Assembly: GCF_036010325.1 (NCBI RefSeq)
Contig: NZ_CP108549.1
Location: 4,960,001 to 5,024,000, forward strand
Length of the DNA: 64,000 nt
Origin: Streptomyces sp. NBC_01210
GTDB taxonomy: Bacteria; Actinomycetota; Actinomycetes; Streptomycetales; Streptomycetaceae
Direction of reading: 5' to 3'
Shown here: positions 27,805 to 37,910 of the stretch, piece after piece
Layout: every line of letters starts with the position of its first letter
Position numbering within the stretch: the stretch's first letter is position 1
The notes under the pieces: generated by a model
What the model saw: the letters and a program-made list of their open reading frames with translations, nothing else
Told to the model about the DNA's origin: nothing
Databases searched by the model: none
Translations under genes and position numbers: made by a program

Positions 27805-28015
27805 GTCGCGATGGTGCCACCCGACAGACAGCGGCTACTGCGTGGTGCATGCCCGCACTACCGCCTAAGGAGCGTGGTGGGGCGAGTTGGGGCTGACCTG
27901 GATAACGCTGACTCCCGTGCCTGCGGCACCTGAGCCCGCTGACAGCCGCCGTTCCCCCGTGAGTCCCCGCTCCATCTGGCACGCCTGTGGCACGGCGCTG
28001 GACGGTCGAGGTTCC

Positions 28016-28150
28016 CTAGAGACCCGCCACCCCATGCAGCAGGTCGGCCAGGGCGTCCGTGAAGTAGCTGACGAAGTCCTTCAGCTCCGAAGAGCTGTCA
28101 GCGATACGGCACGTAGCCCAGCCAGAGCCGCCCAGTGACCAGCTGAACTG
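28016..28150 (-). pseudogene. fragment of a hypothetical protein
   Basis: The last ~46 residues of a minus-strand frame, from GDLQFSWSLGGSGWATCRIA to FTDALADLLHGVAGL, look like the N-terminal part of a small beta/alpha protein (a strand with Trp, then a helix). The frame stops abruptly and has no good start. I take it as a truncated gene. Nothing else is visible between 27805 and 28321. Confidence 0.35.
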
Positions 28151-28321
28151 GAGATCACCCGTCGTCCTTCGCCTCCCCTGTGATCGTCTGCGGAGACGAT
28201 ACCGAAAGGGTGATGTGCAGAGCTGCGTCCAGGGTTCGGCGCTCGGTGAGCCCGGTTCATGGACTGGTTGCACGCTACAGTCAGTCCCGGGGGCGGCCCG
28301 GCCGCTGCTGTGTCGGATCGC

Positions 28322-29071
28322 TCAGCGGTAGCGGGCGGCTTGGCGGCGCCGTGAGGGCTCCGTCACGTCGGGTACCACCCCGGCACCCGCGCCCGGAGTT
28401 TCGTCCCAGGCCCGGATCTTGGCCGCGACCCGCTCCAGACGTGCGTCCCCCGGACGCACGGTGAGGTAGAACAGGCCCTCGTAGGGGCGGCGGTCGTCGC
28501 CGCCCCAGCGGGCGACGCCTTCGGTGTCGGCGATGATGTCGCGGATGATCAGCTGCTGTCCCGTGGTGAAGCCGCCCCGCACGCCGGGCCGATAGGAGTC
28601 CGGCCGGATCACGACGGCGGTGCCGGACGCTTGGTTCGACTCCGGGAGCCGGCTGTCGCGGACCGCCGACGGTGCCACCCAGCCCTCGACCGGGTTCGGT
28701 TCGCCGTGCAGGCCGAGAGCGTCGACCTCGTAGTGGAAGCGGCGGATCACGTACACCAGAACCGTGTCCACATCGCCTTTTCGCACTGCGATGCTCAGGC
28801 CAGTGCCGGACACAGGACGCGTCACGATGTCCCCTTCCGGGTCGACAGCCTTCTGCATCTCCCACCGGTTGGCGGAGGGGCGTCCCGTATGGAGGCGACG
28901 GCGTCGGGCTTCGAGGCGGCGCAGTGCCTCCTTCAGCTTGTCGTTCTTGAGAGGTTGGGGCGCTGCGGTGGCCGGGGTGGCAAGAAGACCTGTGGTGGCA
29001 AGGCTTGCGGCGGCTGTGATGCCAGCCGTTGTGGTGAGGACGTGTCTGCGGGTTATGCCGGTGCGGCTCAA
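28322..29071 (-). CDS. Tat-exported M15-peptidase-like protein lacking zinc ligands
   Basis: About 249 residues. A TTG start at 29071 is chosen: its first bases overlap the TGA of the upstream gene (TTGA) and AGAAAGGAACG lies just before it. N-terminal twin-arginine-type signal (GITRRHVLTTTAGITAAASL) ending near ATA-APQP. The mature part resembles the VanY/M15_4 D,D-carboxypeptidase-like domain common in Streptomyces: LPESNQASGTAVVIRP, GGFTTGQQLIIRDIIADTEGVARWGGDD and a terminal FYLTVRPGDARLERVAAKIR. In active members the first block has SNHxSGTAxD; here His is Gln and Asp is Val, so zinc binding is doubtful. It may be a wall-binding rather than a cleaving protein. Confidence 0.7.
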   Translation of the reverse strand: MSRTGITRRHVLTTTAGITAAASLATTGLLATPATAAPQPLKNDKLKEALRRLEARRRRLHTGRPSANRWEMQKAVDPEGDIVTRPVSGTGLSIAVRKGDVDTVLVYVIRRFHYEVDALGLHGEPNPVEGWVAPSAVRDSRLPESNQASGTAVVIRPDSYRPGVRGGFTTGQQLIIRDIIADTEGVARWGGDDRRPYEGLFYLTVRPGDARLERVAAKIRAWDETPGAGAGVVPDVTEPSRRRQAARYR

Positions 29072-29565
29072 CTGGGGCGTTCCTTTCTCTGAGATAGCGA
29101 GTTGCACTGTTTGCGGTGGAGGACGACCGAGGCGATTCCGGCCGCCACAGCGATTAACAGAAGGGCGGCGATGGACGGGTTGATGTAATCGGGGATGACG
29201 ATGGAGTGGCTGCGTCCGTCTGACATGTGACAGATGAGTCGAAGCGGGATGAAGTCACCCGCAGCTTCGTTCAATTTGACGCCATTTTCCAAGTCACTCA
29301 ATGTGAAGCAATCTTCTCCTCCCTCCGTCCCGTAGAGAAAGAAGATGTGGAGACATCCCCAGACGTAGAGGGCGAGTGACGCAGTGGTGAACAGGATGGA
29401 AATGTCGCGCCATCGAGTCGCCGGGGTGTACGCGCGACGGCGACGTTGAGTGACCGCTGAGCCCAGATAGACGGCAAGAGCGGCCACGGCAACGGTTCCC
29501 CCGAATATGAGGGAGACCAGTACCAGTCCATTGTGGCCTGTATAGGGTCCGGACGCCGTGATCAC
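29068..29565 (-). CDS. hypothetical membrane protein, middle gene of a coupled trio
   Basis: 165 residues with about four membrane helices: VLVSLIFGGTVAVAALAVYLG, ISILFTTASLALYVWGCLHIFFL, a polar extracytoplasmic stretch with two Cys (EDCFTLSD...RLICHMSD) that could form a disulfide, and ALLLIAVAAGIASVVL, with a basic tail. The start is GTG at 29565, overlapping the stop of the upstream glycoside-hydrolase-like gene by 4 bp; its own stop overlaps the downstream start. No family recognised; it may anchor or assist its two envelope-directed neighbours. Confidence 0.65.
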   Translation of the reverse strand: MITASGPYTGHNGLVLVSLIFGGTVAVAALAVYLGSAVTQRRRRAYTPATRWRDISILFTTASLALYVWGCLHIFFLYGTEGGEDCFTLSDLENGVKLNEAAGDFIPLRLICHMSDGRSHSIVIPDYINPSIAALLLIAVAAGIASVVLHRKQCNSLSQRKERPS

Positions 29566-31829
29566 GATGCCCAGGACCCGCGGATGATGTTGTTGTACTT
29601 CTCGAATATCGCAAAAAGCGGCATGCGCAACTTAGCGTCCTTTTCGGCGACGGGGCCTGATCCCTGGTAGCGGCGGAGGATCTCGAACGTCTCCGTGTCG
29701 GTGTAGTCGAGTGCGGGACGGCGGATCGGGGTCTCGTCATGGTCGCCCGCCTTTCCGTCGGCCGCCCAGATGTGCAGGTGCGAGACGGTACTCAGATTGA
29801 ACACGTTGTCCTGGTTCACCTTCTGCCACATCGCCCACCTGTCGCCGTCGGCGGTCGAGTCGAGGACCTCACCCTCGAGGAGCCCCGCACGGATCGAGTT
29901 GTTCCGCGACAGAATGCACGTACGTCCCGAGACCTTGGCGACGCCGGTGCTGGAGTCGACCAGCCTGCTGACGCCCGGCAGGTCCTTGCCCCAGTCCGGA
30001 ATGACGCCGGTGTGGTAGAGCACCACGCCCGCGTCCTCCACCACGTCCTTCTGGCTGTAGTGGCAGAACTCCCAGAAGGCCGACGTTTGGATGAGGGCCT
30101 TGCGCATGCGGTACCGGCGGGCCGCCGACGTGATGGCTGCGTCGAGGGTCATGATTGTTTCTAGACACTGTTTCCTGGTGTAAACATAACCATTGCCCGT
30201 TTCGCCGCCGCTCGTCGGTCTGCCTATGGATTCCATATAGCCTTCGGCGTCCTTCAGTAATGCCTCCCAGTAGGAGAGGCTGAAACCGATGTCGAGCTTC
30301 TGGGACGGAGCGGGGTGGAAGTCGCCCTGGCCGGTGTCGCGTCCGGAGGCGATATTGTTGTCGATCTCGATCCGGCCGTCACCGGAGCCGACCACCTTGG
30401 TGACGATCTGGTCGAAGGCCCAGTTCTCCGGCATCGCGTAGCCGAGGTTCCCGGAGAAGCCGGACGACATGTCGGACACGAAGCTGGTGTCCGCGTAGCC
30501 TTCCGCGGAGATCCGGGAGCACGCGTTGCGCGGGCCGTAGACCCCGATCTTGTAGGGGCTGCCCAGCCGGTCCATCTGCTCCTTGACGCTCCGGAAGTAC
30601 GGCAGGATGTGCGAGGTGACCTCGTCGTTCACCGCGTCGTAGTCGACCGCGAAGTAGATGCGTGAGCCCGGCTTGAATCCGTGCTCTTCCGCCTTGAACG
30701 CGGCGTTCATACAGTCCGCGACGCCCTGCGAGACGCTGTAGTAGTCGACCGAGCGCGCCCATGTCTGGTAGATCGGGAAGCAGCGCAGGCCGTACTGCTT
30801 GATGGTCGCGAGCTCGCCCGGCTGGATCTCCTTCTCCGGCAGGCTGGTGGTGGAGGGGTTGTACAGGTAGCGGCCGATGTACTTGTAGCCGGCGCTCTTC
30901 AGGGCTTGCGCGCGGGCGGGGGTGATCTTCGTGATGCCGTCACACGCCTCGCCCTGACGGGTCTGGTCGCCGTAGGAGACCAGCAGGGAGGACCATGTCC
31001 CGAAGTCGCCCTGCCCGTTGACGGCGAGCTTCATGAACGCCTGGAACACGCTGACGCTGTCGGCCAGTGAGGAGGTGAACGAAGTCGAGAAGGACACCGG
31101 GCGTTTGTTGAGCACCATGGCGGCGGTGAAGAGCTGCACCCACACCCCGGAGGAGCCGGTGGACAGCGTGTGGCTCTTCAGGCCGGCCTGCGTGCCGGGG
31201 CCGAACGCTCCGTTCGCGACACCGTCGGCCATGCCCAGTTCGTACTGGACGGCCAGGAGCATCGACTTGGCGACGTCACGGGAGTGGTGACCGTCGCAGG
31301 GGATGGCGTAGTAGTCCTTGCGGAGGACGTATCGGCCGTTCAGCCACTGCTGGATGGAGCGGATGGTCTCCGAGCCGCTGTTGACGGTGACGTAGGCGTC
31401 CATGTTGAGCAGGCCCTTGACGACCTTCGGCCACAGGGAGCTGCCCGGGTAGGTGCCGTCCACGCCCATGTTCTGGTTCAGCTTCACCACCGCGGCCTTG
31501 ACGCGGGAGTTGTACTTACCGTCGATGTCACCGCCGTCGTAGCCCTTGCAGTACAGGGCGGACTGGATGATCCGGCAGAAGTTCGCCGACGGGATCGTGG
31601 TCTCGTCGAGCTTGCCGTATTTCTCCTGGAGCGCTGAAAGGGTGCCCGGACCGAAACTGTCGGACAGCGCGGTGATACCCATCTCGTACTGTAAGGCGCG
31701 GGTGAGGGCGTACATGACGGTCCAGCTGGTCTGGCCGTTCTCGTCCAGCTTGGATATGCCGAGGGTGGCACCATTCCCGTACGTGGTGTTGATGAATCGT
31801 TGGGCGCGACGCGCCATTTCGTCAGCCAT
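29562..31829 (-). CDS. glycoside-hydrolase-like (DUF1906) protein with peptidoglycan-binding-type repeats
   Basis: 755 residues from ATG 31829 (AAAGGA 6 bases upstream). The N-terminal ~330 residues contain repeated peptidoglycan-binding-like modules (LTRALQYEMGITALSDSFGPGT, ALYCKGYDGGDIDGKYNSRV, LLAVQYELGMADGVANGAFGPGT). Residues ~345-560 are a DUF1906/Rv2525c-like TIM-barrel (ITPARAQALKSAGYKYIGRYL, SRIYFAVDYDA, KIGVYGPRNACSRI, WAFDQI), distantly related to GH25 lysozymes. The C-terminal ~190 residues are an unassigned helical domain. There is no visible signal peptide, so export could be non-classical. It heads a three-gene set joined by 4-bp overlaps and probably acts on peptidoglycan. Confidence 0.8.
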   Translation of the reverse strand: MADEMARRAQRFINTTYGNGATLGISKLDENGQTSWTVMYALTRALQYEMGITALSDSFGPGTLSALQEKYGKLDETTIPSANFCRIIQSALYCKGYDGGDIDGKYNSRVKAAVVKLNQNMGVDGTYPGSSLWPKVVKGLLNMDAYVTVNSGSETIRSIQQWLNGRYVLRKDYYAIPCDGHHSRDVAKSMLLAVQYELGMADGVANGAFGPGTQAGLKSHTLSTGSSGVWVQLFTAAMVLNKRPVSFSTSFTSSLADSVSVFQAFMKLAVNGQGDFGTWSSLLVSYGDQTRQGEACDGITKITPARAQALKSAGYKYIGRYLYNPSTTSLPEKEIQPGELATIKQYGLRCFPIYQTWARSVDYYSVSQGVADCMNAAFKAEEHGFKPGSRIYFAVDYDAVNDEVTSHILPYFRSVKEQMDRLGSPYKIGVYGPRNACSRISAEGYADTSFVSDMSSGFSGNLGYAMPENWAFDQIVTKVVGSGDGRIEIDNNIASGRDTGQGDFHPAPSQKLDIGFSLSYWEALLKDAEGYMESIGRPTSGGETGNGYVYTRKQCLETIMTLDAAITSAARRYRMRKALIQTSAFWEFCHYSQKDVVEDAGVVLYHTGVIPDWGKDLPGVSRLVDSSTGVAKVSGRTCILSRNNSIRAGLLEGEVLDSTADGDRWAMWQKVNQDNVFNLSTVSHLHIWAADGKAGDHDETPIRRPALDYTDTETFEILRRYQGSGPVAEKDAKLRMPLFAIFEKYNNIIRGSWAS

Positions 31830-32733
31830 CGAGTTCCTTTCATACGGACACGAGAACTGGACGGGGCACAACTGCCCGGAAAAATAGGGTGATCCGAGTA
31901 TCGGAGCACGGCCGAGAACGCGGCTCGGACATCCGTCGTCCCGGGTGGTCTGCGCATCGGAACGGCCCTGCCGGGAATCCGGCGGGGAGTGGCCGGTCGA
32001 ACGGTGTGAGATACGAGGAGTACGGGGCACCGGGCGCCCGGCCCGCGAAGACCGCGGCCGAGGCGGCCGCGCCGCGGATTCAGGCACCGCTCAGGCCGGG
32101 CAAACACCCCCGGGTAGTGGAATCGGCGCTCCGGGGGCACTCTCCGGCGAGGAGTCGGATACGGCGCCGGTCTCAGGGCATCCGCGAGGAGGGAGAGAGA
32201 CCCAAAGCCGCGCCCGGCACAGCGGTGCCGCCCACGTGATCGAATTGCTCGCCACTGATGGCCTGCATAACTGAAATCCCCCTGGAGCCCGGCAATTGCC
32301 TACCCCGCAAGCGCCCCCCCGGGCCCTCGCGACAACCAAGAACCTAATTCAGCCGGGGTGGCGGCGAGAAGGCTTTTGAGCGCGGCAAGGCCACGCGGGG
32401 CAGTCGGCGGATGTCACCAAGGGTGATGGGGTCGCCGGAATACTTGGCTTATGTACGGGAATTGCACTGCTATTGCCTCTTCTGCCGTTCCTTCATAGAT
32501 GTCAGCGGCGAAACTCGGCCACTCGATCACGCGTTCGTGCATTGGTCTGCACCTTCGGCATGGCTGACTCGACCCCGTCGCGGCCCCGTGCCCCAAGGCG
32601 ATCGAATGGTTTCAGGATCCTCAACGAGCGGCCCGTCGGGAGGGATCGTCGGCCAGGCTGCTCAACAGCGTTGTCACGGACGGTGGTTCGCGTACGGGCA
32701 AGCAAAGAGTGACCAGCAGTGCGCATGTGTCGT
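31830..32733. other. non-coding upstream region of the glycoside-hydrolase-like operon
   Basis: About 900 bases without a supportable gene. It must contain the operon promoter. The long open frames are Arg/Ala/Gly shadows. Confidence 0.4.
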
Positions 32734-32895
32734 TGATCACAGACCGAGGCGCCGGGCGTCCATCTCCGGTCGGATCGCGAGGACCGCGAACGCTCCGGTG
32801 AGCAGCATCACTGCGGCCGTGACGAGAAAGCCCGTCGTGTAGTCGGAGGCCGTGCTTGAGCGCCCAGTCCACCCCGAAGGCATTGGAGATGCCGC
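32734..32895 (-). pseudogene. C-terminal remnant of an MFS transporter
   Basis: The minus strand encodes ISNAFGVDWALKHG and, after a frame change near 32850, SDYTTGFLVTAAVMLLTGAF followed by AVLAIRPEMDARRLGL and a stop. The last transmembrane helix and the short charged tail are typical of 14-TM drug-exporter-type MFS proteins. Everything upstream is missing. Confidence 0.45.
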
Positions 32896-32926
32896 CGGCA
32901 GGAGCCGGTGGTAGGGGATGCGCTCG

Positions 32927-33272
32927 GTACGGGCCGGTCCGGCTTTCGCCCTGGCGCGCGGTGCACGGTCACTTCCCGGCGTACGAGGGCCTTTCGAGGG
33001 CGATGCTCTTCACGCGACTCCGTCCGGTAGAAGCGCTCCGCGTAGGTGCCGGTGCCGGCCAGGAGGTCGGCGACGGTGGTCCAGGCGCGCCGGATCGGGC
33101 GGTGCATCTTCCTGGTCGGGTGCATCTGTGAGCCGCGCATCCGCAGGACGGTGACCTTGTCGAGGATCACGTCGGTGATGTCGACAAGCTCGGAGGTGAG
33201 GGCTGGGCCGGTTCGCGCGCGGAAGAGGTGGCGGTCGCAGTCGGCGAGCGCGCGGCTGAGTTCTCCAGCCAT
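32927..33272 (-). pseudogene. hypothetical ORF of uncertain status
   Basis: From a Met at 33272 the minus strand encodes MAGELSRALADCDRHLFRAR and LVDITDVILDKVTVLRMRGS, then TWTTVADLLAGTGTYAERFY-type sequence, after which the frame runs into the MFS remnant with degraded composition. The first ~90 residues look protein-like (helical, charged) but the C-terminus is probably lost. No family recognised. Confidence 0.3.
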
Positions 33273-33359
33273 CGACCGTTCACTAACGGTGCAACCGTGA
33301 CCACTGCAAGTGAATGTATCGACCACGACAGAGGGGGTTGCGTCCGTTTCCAGCCTCAA

Positions 33360-33824
33360 CGTGCAGAAGGTATCCGGCGCGACCAGGAAGTGGACGTCGA
33401 GCTTCGCTCGTCGTCGCGCTCTGAGGCAGAGGGGAATTCAGTGTCAAATCCACATGTAGGGCGTCGGCTTGGCTAGCGAGAACGTTTTCGACACGTGGCG
33501 GGGGTGGTGCCAGGAAGCCCCTTGATAGGCATGTGATGCAGGACATGTCCCGTTGCTTCGTGTGGCTCCAGGTGACGCTCGGGGATCTAAATACCGTATA
33601 GAGCGAGAGCGCCGGTGCGCTACGTAGCTCTCCGTAGCTGCAATTGCTGCGAGGGAGGCGATGGCCGGTCTAGACCCCTTGGGGGCGGCACGAGCGCCTC
33701 GTCTTGTCGTGAGAGGGCGCACGCGGACTGGAGGTCTGGGAAGTCCGGGCAACCTTCAACGGCCTCTTGCCGATCCGGTCAAGATCATTCGTTTGCACTT
33801 GGTGCATCCATGAGGGGGACCTAC
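33360..33824. other. AT-richer intergenic region, no gene seen
   Basis: About 465 bases with lower GC than the surroundings (for example around 33580-33600). No supported gene. It carries the promoter of the secreted-protein gene at 33825. Confidence 0.4.
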
Positions 33825-34340
33825 ATGCTGGCCATTGCCAGAAACACCGCTCGCTTAGCAGTGGCGGCCACCGCCGTCGCTGCCCTGACTGTCGCTGTGC
33901 CTCCGGCGTTCGCCGCTGAGGATCCCACTGGCACCGACGTGGACATGTCCGTCGAGGCGTCCAAGGAGACTCGCGAGTTCGCCGCGGCCAACCCGGGGGA
34001 AGTCGCGGCTGCAGCAAACGCGTGTGGCTCGGGGTACACATTGACCAGAGCCATACCGCTGCCGGTGGGTACTGACCCCAGGCTGCGCCTTGCAACTGTG
34101 TTCACCTACAACAGTCAGGCAGGCGGGTGCCTCATCTTCGACAACAACACAGGCAGAGCCCAGAGTATGACGGCGAAGGTTTGCGACGGGTACCCGGGCA
34201 CCAAGTGCGACTCCGACAGTGGGACGTTCAGCGAGTACGCCGGTCCCGTCTACACCAAGTACCCTGTGTGCGCCACTGTCACCGCAAAGATGTCGAACTT
34301 CATCAACTACACCTCCCAATATGCCTTCTCGTGCAACTAG
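33825..34340 (+). CDS. secreted hypothetical protein with paired cysteines
   Basis: 171 residues from ATG 33825, which is preceded at 7 bases by GAGGGGG (ATG 33810 is an alternative). A Sec signal peptide ends PAFA-AEDP. The mature protein has six Cys (CGSGYTLTRA, GGCLIFDN, VCDGYPGTKCDSDSG, YPVCATV, FSCN), consistent with disulfides in a small extracellular beta-rich domain like those of secreted Streptomyces proteins of unknown function. Its end overlaps the start of the next gene by 20 bases, so the two are likely co-expressed. Confidence 0.65.
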   Translation: MLAIARNTARLAVAATAVAALTVAVPPAFAAEDPTGTDVDMSVEASKETREFAAANPGEVAAAANACGSGYTLTRAIPLPVGTDPRLRLATVFTYNSQAGGCLIFDNNTGRAQSMTAKVCDGYPGTKCDSDSGTFSEYAGPVYTKYPVCATVTAKMSNFINYTSQYAFSCN

Positions 34341-35016
34341 GCGGCGGCCCGCGCCGCGCCGTCGGACTGTCGCCTGGGGCGGAGCCTTGGCGCTGGCAGC
34401 GGCGATAGCAGCTGGAACAGTCGTTGTTCTCACCGGAGGGGACGGTGGGAGCGACAGCGCGGCCGGCGGCCCGCTCGGTGCATTTGCGCCCAGTGGGGCC
34501 CCGTCTGTCGGCCGATCGGCAGAGTCAGCGGCAGGGGCGGAATCGCCCTCGAAGTCTGCCGAGGCGACGCCTGCGCCCACAGCGTCGTCGTCTCAGCCTG
34601 CGTCGCAGGATCGCATCAGCGCCGAGATCGACGAGCGGCGGGCAGCAGCCGCCAGCGGCGACCCCATCACCCGCAGCACACCGACCGGCACGGCTCAAGG
34701 CAATGAGGAGTTCGGACAGTCGGTCCTTGCGAGCGGCGATGTCACGGTCTTCAAGCCTCGTCGTGACAGGGGATCGTTGACGCTGTCGCTGAGCATCACC
34801 AACAGCGGCAAGGAGCGAGCCTTCTACCAAGTCGAGGTACGCATCACCGGGCCGGGCGGATTCGACGCGACGGTACGAGTCGACACCGGCGCGGTCGCCC
34901 TTTACCCCGGCACGTCGTGGCCCACTGAACTCACAGTGAAGGATTCCGGCAAGCCCTTGCCGGACAACCCGGTCGTGTCGATCGTGAAGAACAACAAGCG
35001 AGAGCTGCAGAGCTGA
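34321..35016 (+). CDS. membrane-anchored hypothetical protein
   Basis: 231 residues from ATG 34321, inside the end of the preceding gene. A basic N-terminus (MPSRATRRRPAPRRR) and one membrane helix (GGALALAAAIAAGTVVVL) are followed by a Ser/Ala/Pro-rich linker and a C-terminal beta-sandwich-like domain (LTLSLSITNSGKERAFYQVEVRITGPGGFDATVRVDTG) of the type seen in extracytoplasmic proteins of unknown role. Probably a signal-anchor protein facing outward and working with the secreted Cys-rich protein upstream. Confidence 0.65.
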   Translation: MPSRATRRRPAPRRRTVAWGGALALAAAIAAGTVVVLTGGDGGSDSAAGGPLGAFAPSGAPSVGRSAESAAGAESPSKSAEATPAPTASSSQPASQDRISAEIDERRAAAASGDPITRSTPTGTAQGNEEFGQSVLASGDVTVFKPRRDRGSLTLSLSITNSGKERAFYQVEVRITGPGGFDATVRVDTGAVALYPGTSWPTELTVKDSGKPLPDNPVVSIVKNNKRELQS

Positions 35017-35048
35017 CGAGCAGTAGGCGGCCCCTGCAAGTTCCTGCG

Positions 35049-35979
<931 letters not shown>

Positions 35980-36086
35980 TGAGGCGTCACCATCGAAATG
36001 GTGCGCCAGCCTGCTTCGAGCAGCCCGTTTCCGCGAGATAGGGCACGCGGAGGGCACGGAGACCTCGAGAGGTCTAGACAACAAAC

Positions 36087-36113
36087 AAGGCCCTGATCTC
36101 CGACCAGGGCCTT
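36087..36113. terminator. hairpin next to tRNA-Gly fragment
   Basis: AAGGCCCTG and CAGGGCCTT form a perfect 9-bp stem with a 9-base loop, followed by TCG. The position relative to the tRNA-Gly fragment is the same as that of the hairpin at 40749-40775 relative to the intact tRNA-Gly, though stem sequences differ. Confidence 0.7.
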
Positions 36114-36119
36114 TCGTCG

Positions 36120-36162
36120 TGGAGCGGGTGACGGGAATCGAACCCGCGCTCTGAGCTTGGGA
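36120..36162 (-). repeat. 3' fragment of tRNA-Gly (attachment-site remnant)
   Basis: 43 bases match the 3' half of the intact tRNA-Gly at 40781-40854 from the encoded CCA end to the anticodon loop, with only two differences. Those two differences are a compensatory pair in the T-stem (G-C here, A-T in the intact gene), so the fragment derives from a different functional tRNA-Gly allele. The match stops in the anticodon loop, the usual crossover region of tRNA-targeting integrases. Confidence 0.75.
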
Positions 36163-36435
36163 ATCAACCAGCACTTGATCGCCAGACATGTTCCTGACCA
36201 GCGGAAACGCTGCACAGGTGTACGGCTGGATAGCGGCCGGACGGTGCCCGTAGTGACCCCTGTTTACCGCTACGAATGGCACGTAGTGGCACGTGGGGTG
36301 CGTCGGGTTCGGCTGCAGGGCCGGCCGCGAGCGGCTGCGATGAGGCCGCACCGACCGAACTCGGGTTTCTATGGCCCGAGGCTTCATCTGCCAGCTTCCT
36401 CCGTACCGGAGGATTCCACGACTAGCCTCCGCAGC

Positions 36436-37242
36436 ATGCTGCGTATCGCCGACGCCCGCACCGGCCACCTCGTGGAGATTCCCTCCGCGCACCGCCACCT
36501 CCTGCGCATCTGCGTCCATCTACCGGCCATCGACAACGGGATCGGCGCGGTGCACCTGCGCGTGCTGCTGCTCGGCGACGTACTCGCGCGCACCGCTGAG
36601 CTGCACGGCCTGCAGACCCTGACGGTGCTCACCGCACCGGACCTGCCGCAGGAGCAAGTTCAGGCGCTCGACCGGGTCATGGCCGTACTCGGCATCCACC
36701 CGCCCGCCACCGTCCGTGCTCACGATCCGAGTCAGACACCGAGCGCTCCTGCCGACGTGCACGTGCTCGCGCGCGGCACCGACCAGCAAGACAGCGTCGA
36801 CGGGGTACGGATCGACGTGGGCCAGGTCGGCACAGCACCCCCGGGCGAGGGTGGCCCAGGCTCCCCGGTCGCAGCCGCCGCAGAGGGAACCGATCCGCTG
36901 GCTGTCAGGATGCTGATGCTCGGCCATGCCTACCGCACGCCCGTCATGGTCACCGGTGCCGCGCTCGTCGAGGCCCGGCGGACACTGCGGCACTGGCGGC
37001 AACTGGTGGCCGACTGGGCGCAGGAGCCATCCAGGCCGATCCCTGCCGACCTGCTGCGACAGGCTCATGCCGCGCTCGCCGATAATCTCGGCGTCCCCGC
37101 CGTCCTGGACATGCTGCGCAGCGTGGAGAGGGACGCGGAAGTGCCGGCCGGTGCCAAGTTCGAGACGTTCGCCCATCTCGACCGCGTCCTCGGGCTGGAC
37201 CTCGCGCGCGAGGTCGGCCACCAGCACCAGGAGACGCCGTGA
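36436..37242 (+). CDS. CysRS-like paralogue without catalytic motifs
   Basis: 268 residues. The ends resemble cysteinyl-tRNA synthetase: an N-terminal LRIADARTG...RICVHLPAID...HLRVLLLGDVLARTAELHG aligns with the CysRS start where the Zn-binding Cys and HIGH motif should be, and the C-terminal WRQLVADWAQ...AALADNLGVPAVLDMLRSVER...LGLDLAREVG resembles the helical domain after the catalytic core. HIGH and KMSKS are absent, so it cannot activate Cys. Similar proteins are found in many Streptomyces; their role is unknown. It overlaps the SixA gene start by 4 bp (GTGA). The ATG at 36436 is chosen because homology begins there. Confidence 0.7.
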   Translation: MLRIADARTGHLVEIPSAHRHLLRICVHLPAIDNGIGAVHLRVLLLGDVLARTAELHGLQTLTVLTAPDLPQEQVQALDRVMAVLGIHPPATVRAHDPSQTPSAPADVHVLARGTDQQDSVDGVRIDVGQVGTAPPGEGGPGSPVAAAAEGTDPLAVRMLMLGHAYRTPVMVTGAALVEARRTLRHWRQLVADWAQEPSRPIPADLLRQAHAALADNLGVPAVLDMLRSVERDAEVPAGAKFETFAHLDRVLGLDLAREVGHQHQETP

Positions 37243-37759
37243 CCGCAGGCGACTCCCGGCGCCTGGTCGTGCTGCGGCACGCCAAGTCCGCCTGGCCCGA
37301 CGACGTGGCCGACCACGAGCGGCCTCTGGCCCCGCGCGGCCGCCGCGACGCCCCGGCCGCTGGCTGCGCGAGGCCGACTGCGTTCCCGACCTCGTCGTGT
37401 GCTCCACCGCCCGGCGCACCCGCCAGACATGGGACCTCGTCTCGGACGAGCTCGACGCCACCACGCCGGTGACTCCCGACGCACGCCTCTACCAGGCGAG
37501 CGCCGGGGAGTTGTGCGGCGTCGTACGGGACATCCCGGCGCACGTACGGACGCTGATACTGGTCGGGCACAACCCCGGCGTGCAGGACCTGGTCCTGATG
37601 CTCACCGGTGACGCGGACGGCTACGCCTTGGAGCAGACGCGTACGAAGTTCCCGGCGTCCGCGATCGCCGTGCTGTGCCTGTCGGGGGCCTGGTCGGGTC
37701 TGGAACCGGGTGCTGCCCGGCTGACCGATATGGTCGTGCCCCGCGCCGCGAAGCCATGA
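37239..37759 (+). pseudogene. SixA-type histidine phosphatase gene with a frameshift
   Basis: The start (GTG 37239) gives RRLVVLRHAKSAWPDDVADHERPLAPRGRRDAPAAG, with the catalytic RHxKS motif of phosphohistidine phosphatases. Near 37355-37365 the frame changes and homology continues as RWLREADCVPDLVVCSTARRTRQTWDL...LILVGHNPGVQDLVLML (second catalytic His) to a stop at 37759. A small deletion of the order of seven bases would explain the break. Either the gene is inactivated or the sequence has an error here. SixA removes phosphate from His in phosphorelay proteins. Confidence 0.78.
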
Positions 37760-37910
37760 CGGGACGGTGCGGACGCCCAGAGGTGCGCCCACGGCGGCTG
37801 ATCCTGAATTGGGGTTGCGGCAGCTCATTGCACCAGTGGTGCGGGTTCGTCGGACCTGGAGGGGAGCACGCTGTTCACCTGATCCCGCCCATAGTCGGGG
37901 AGCAGGGAGC

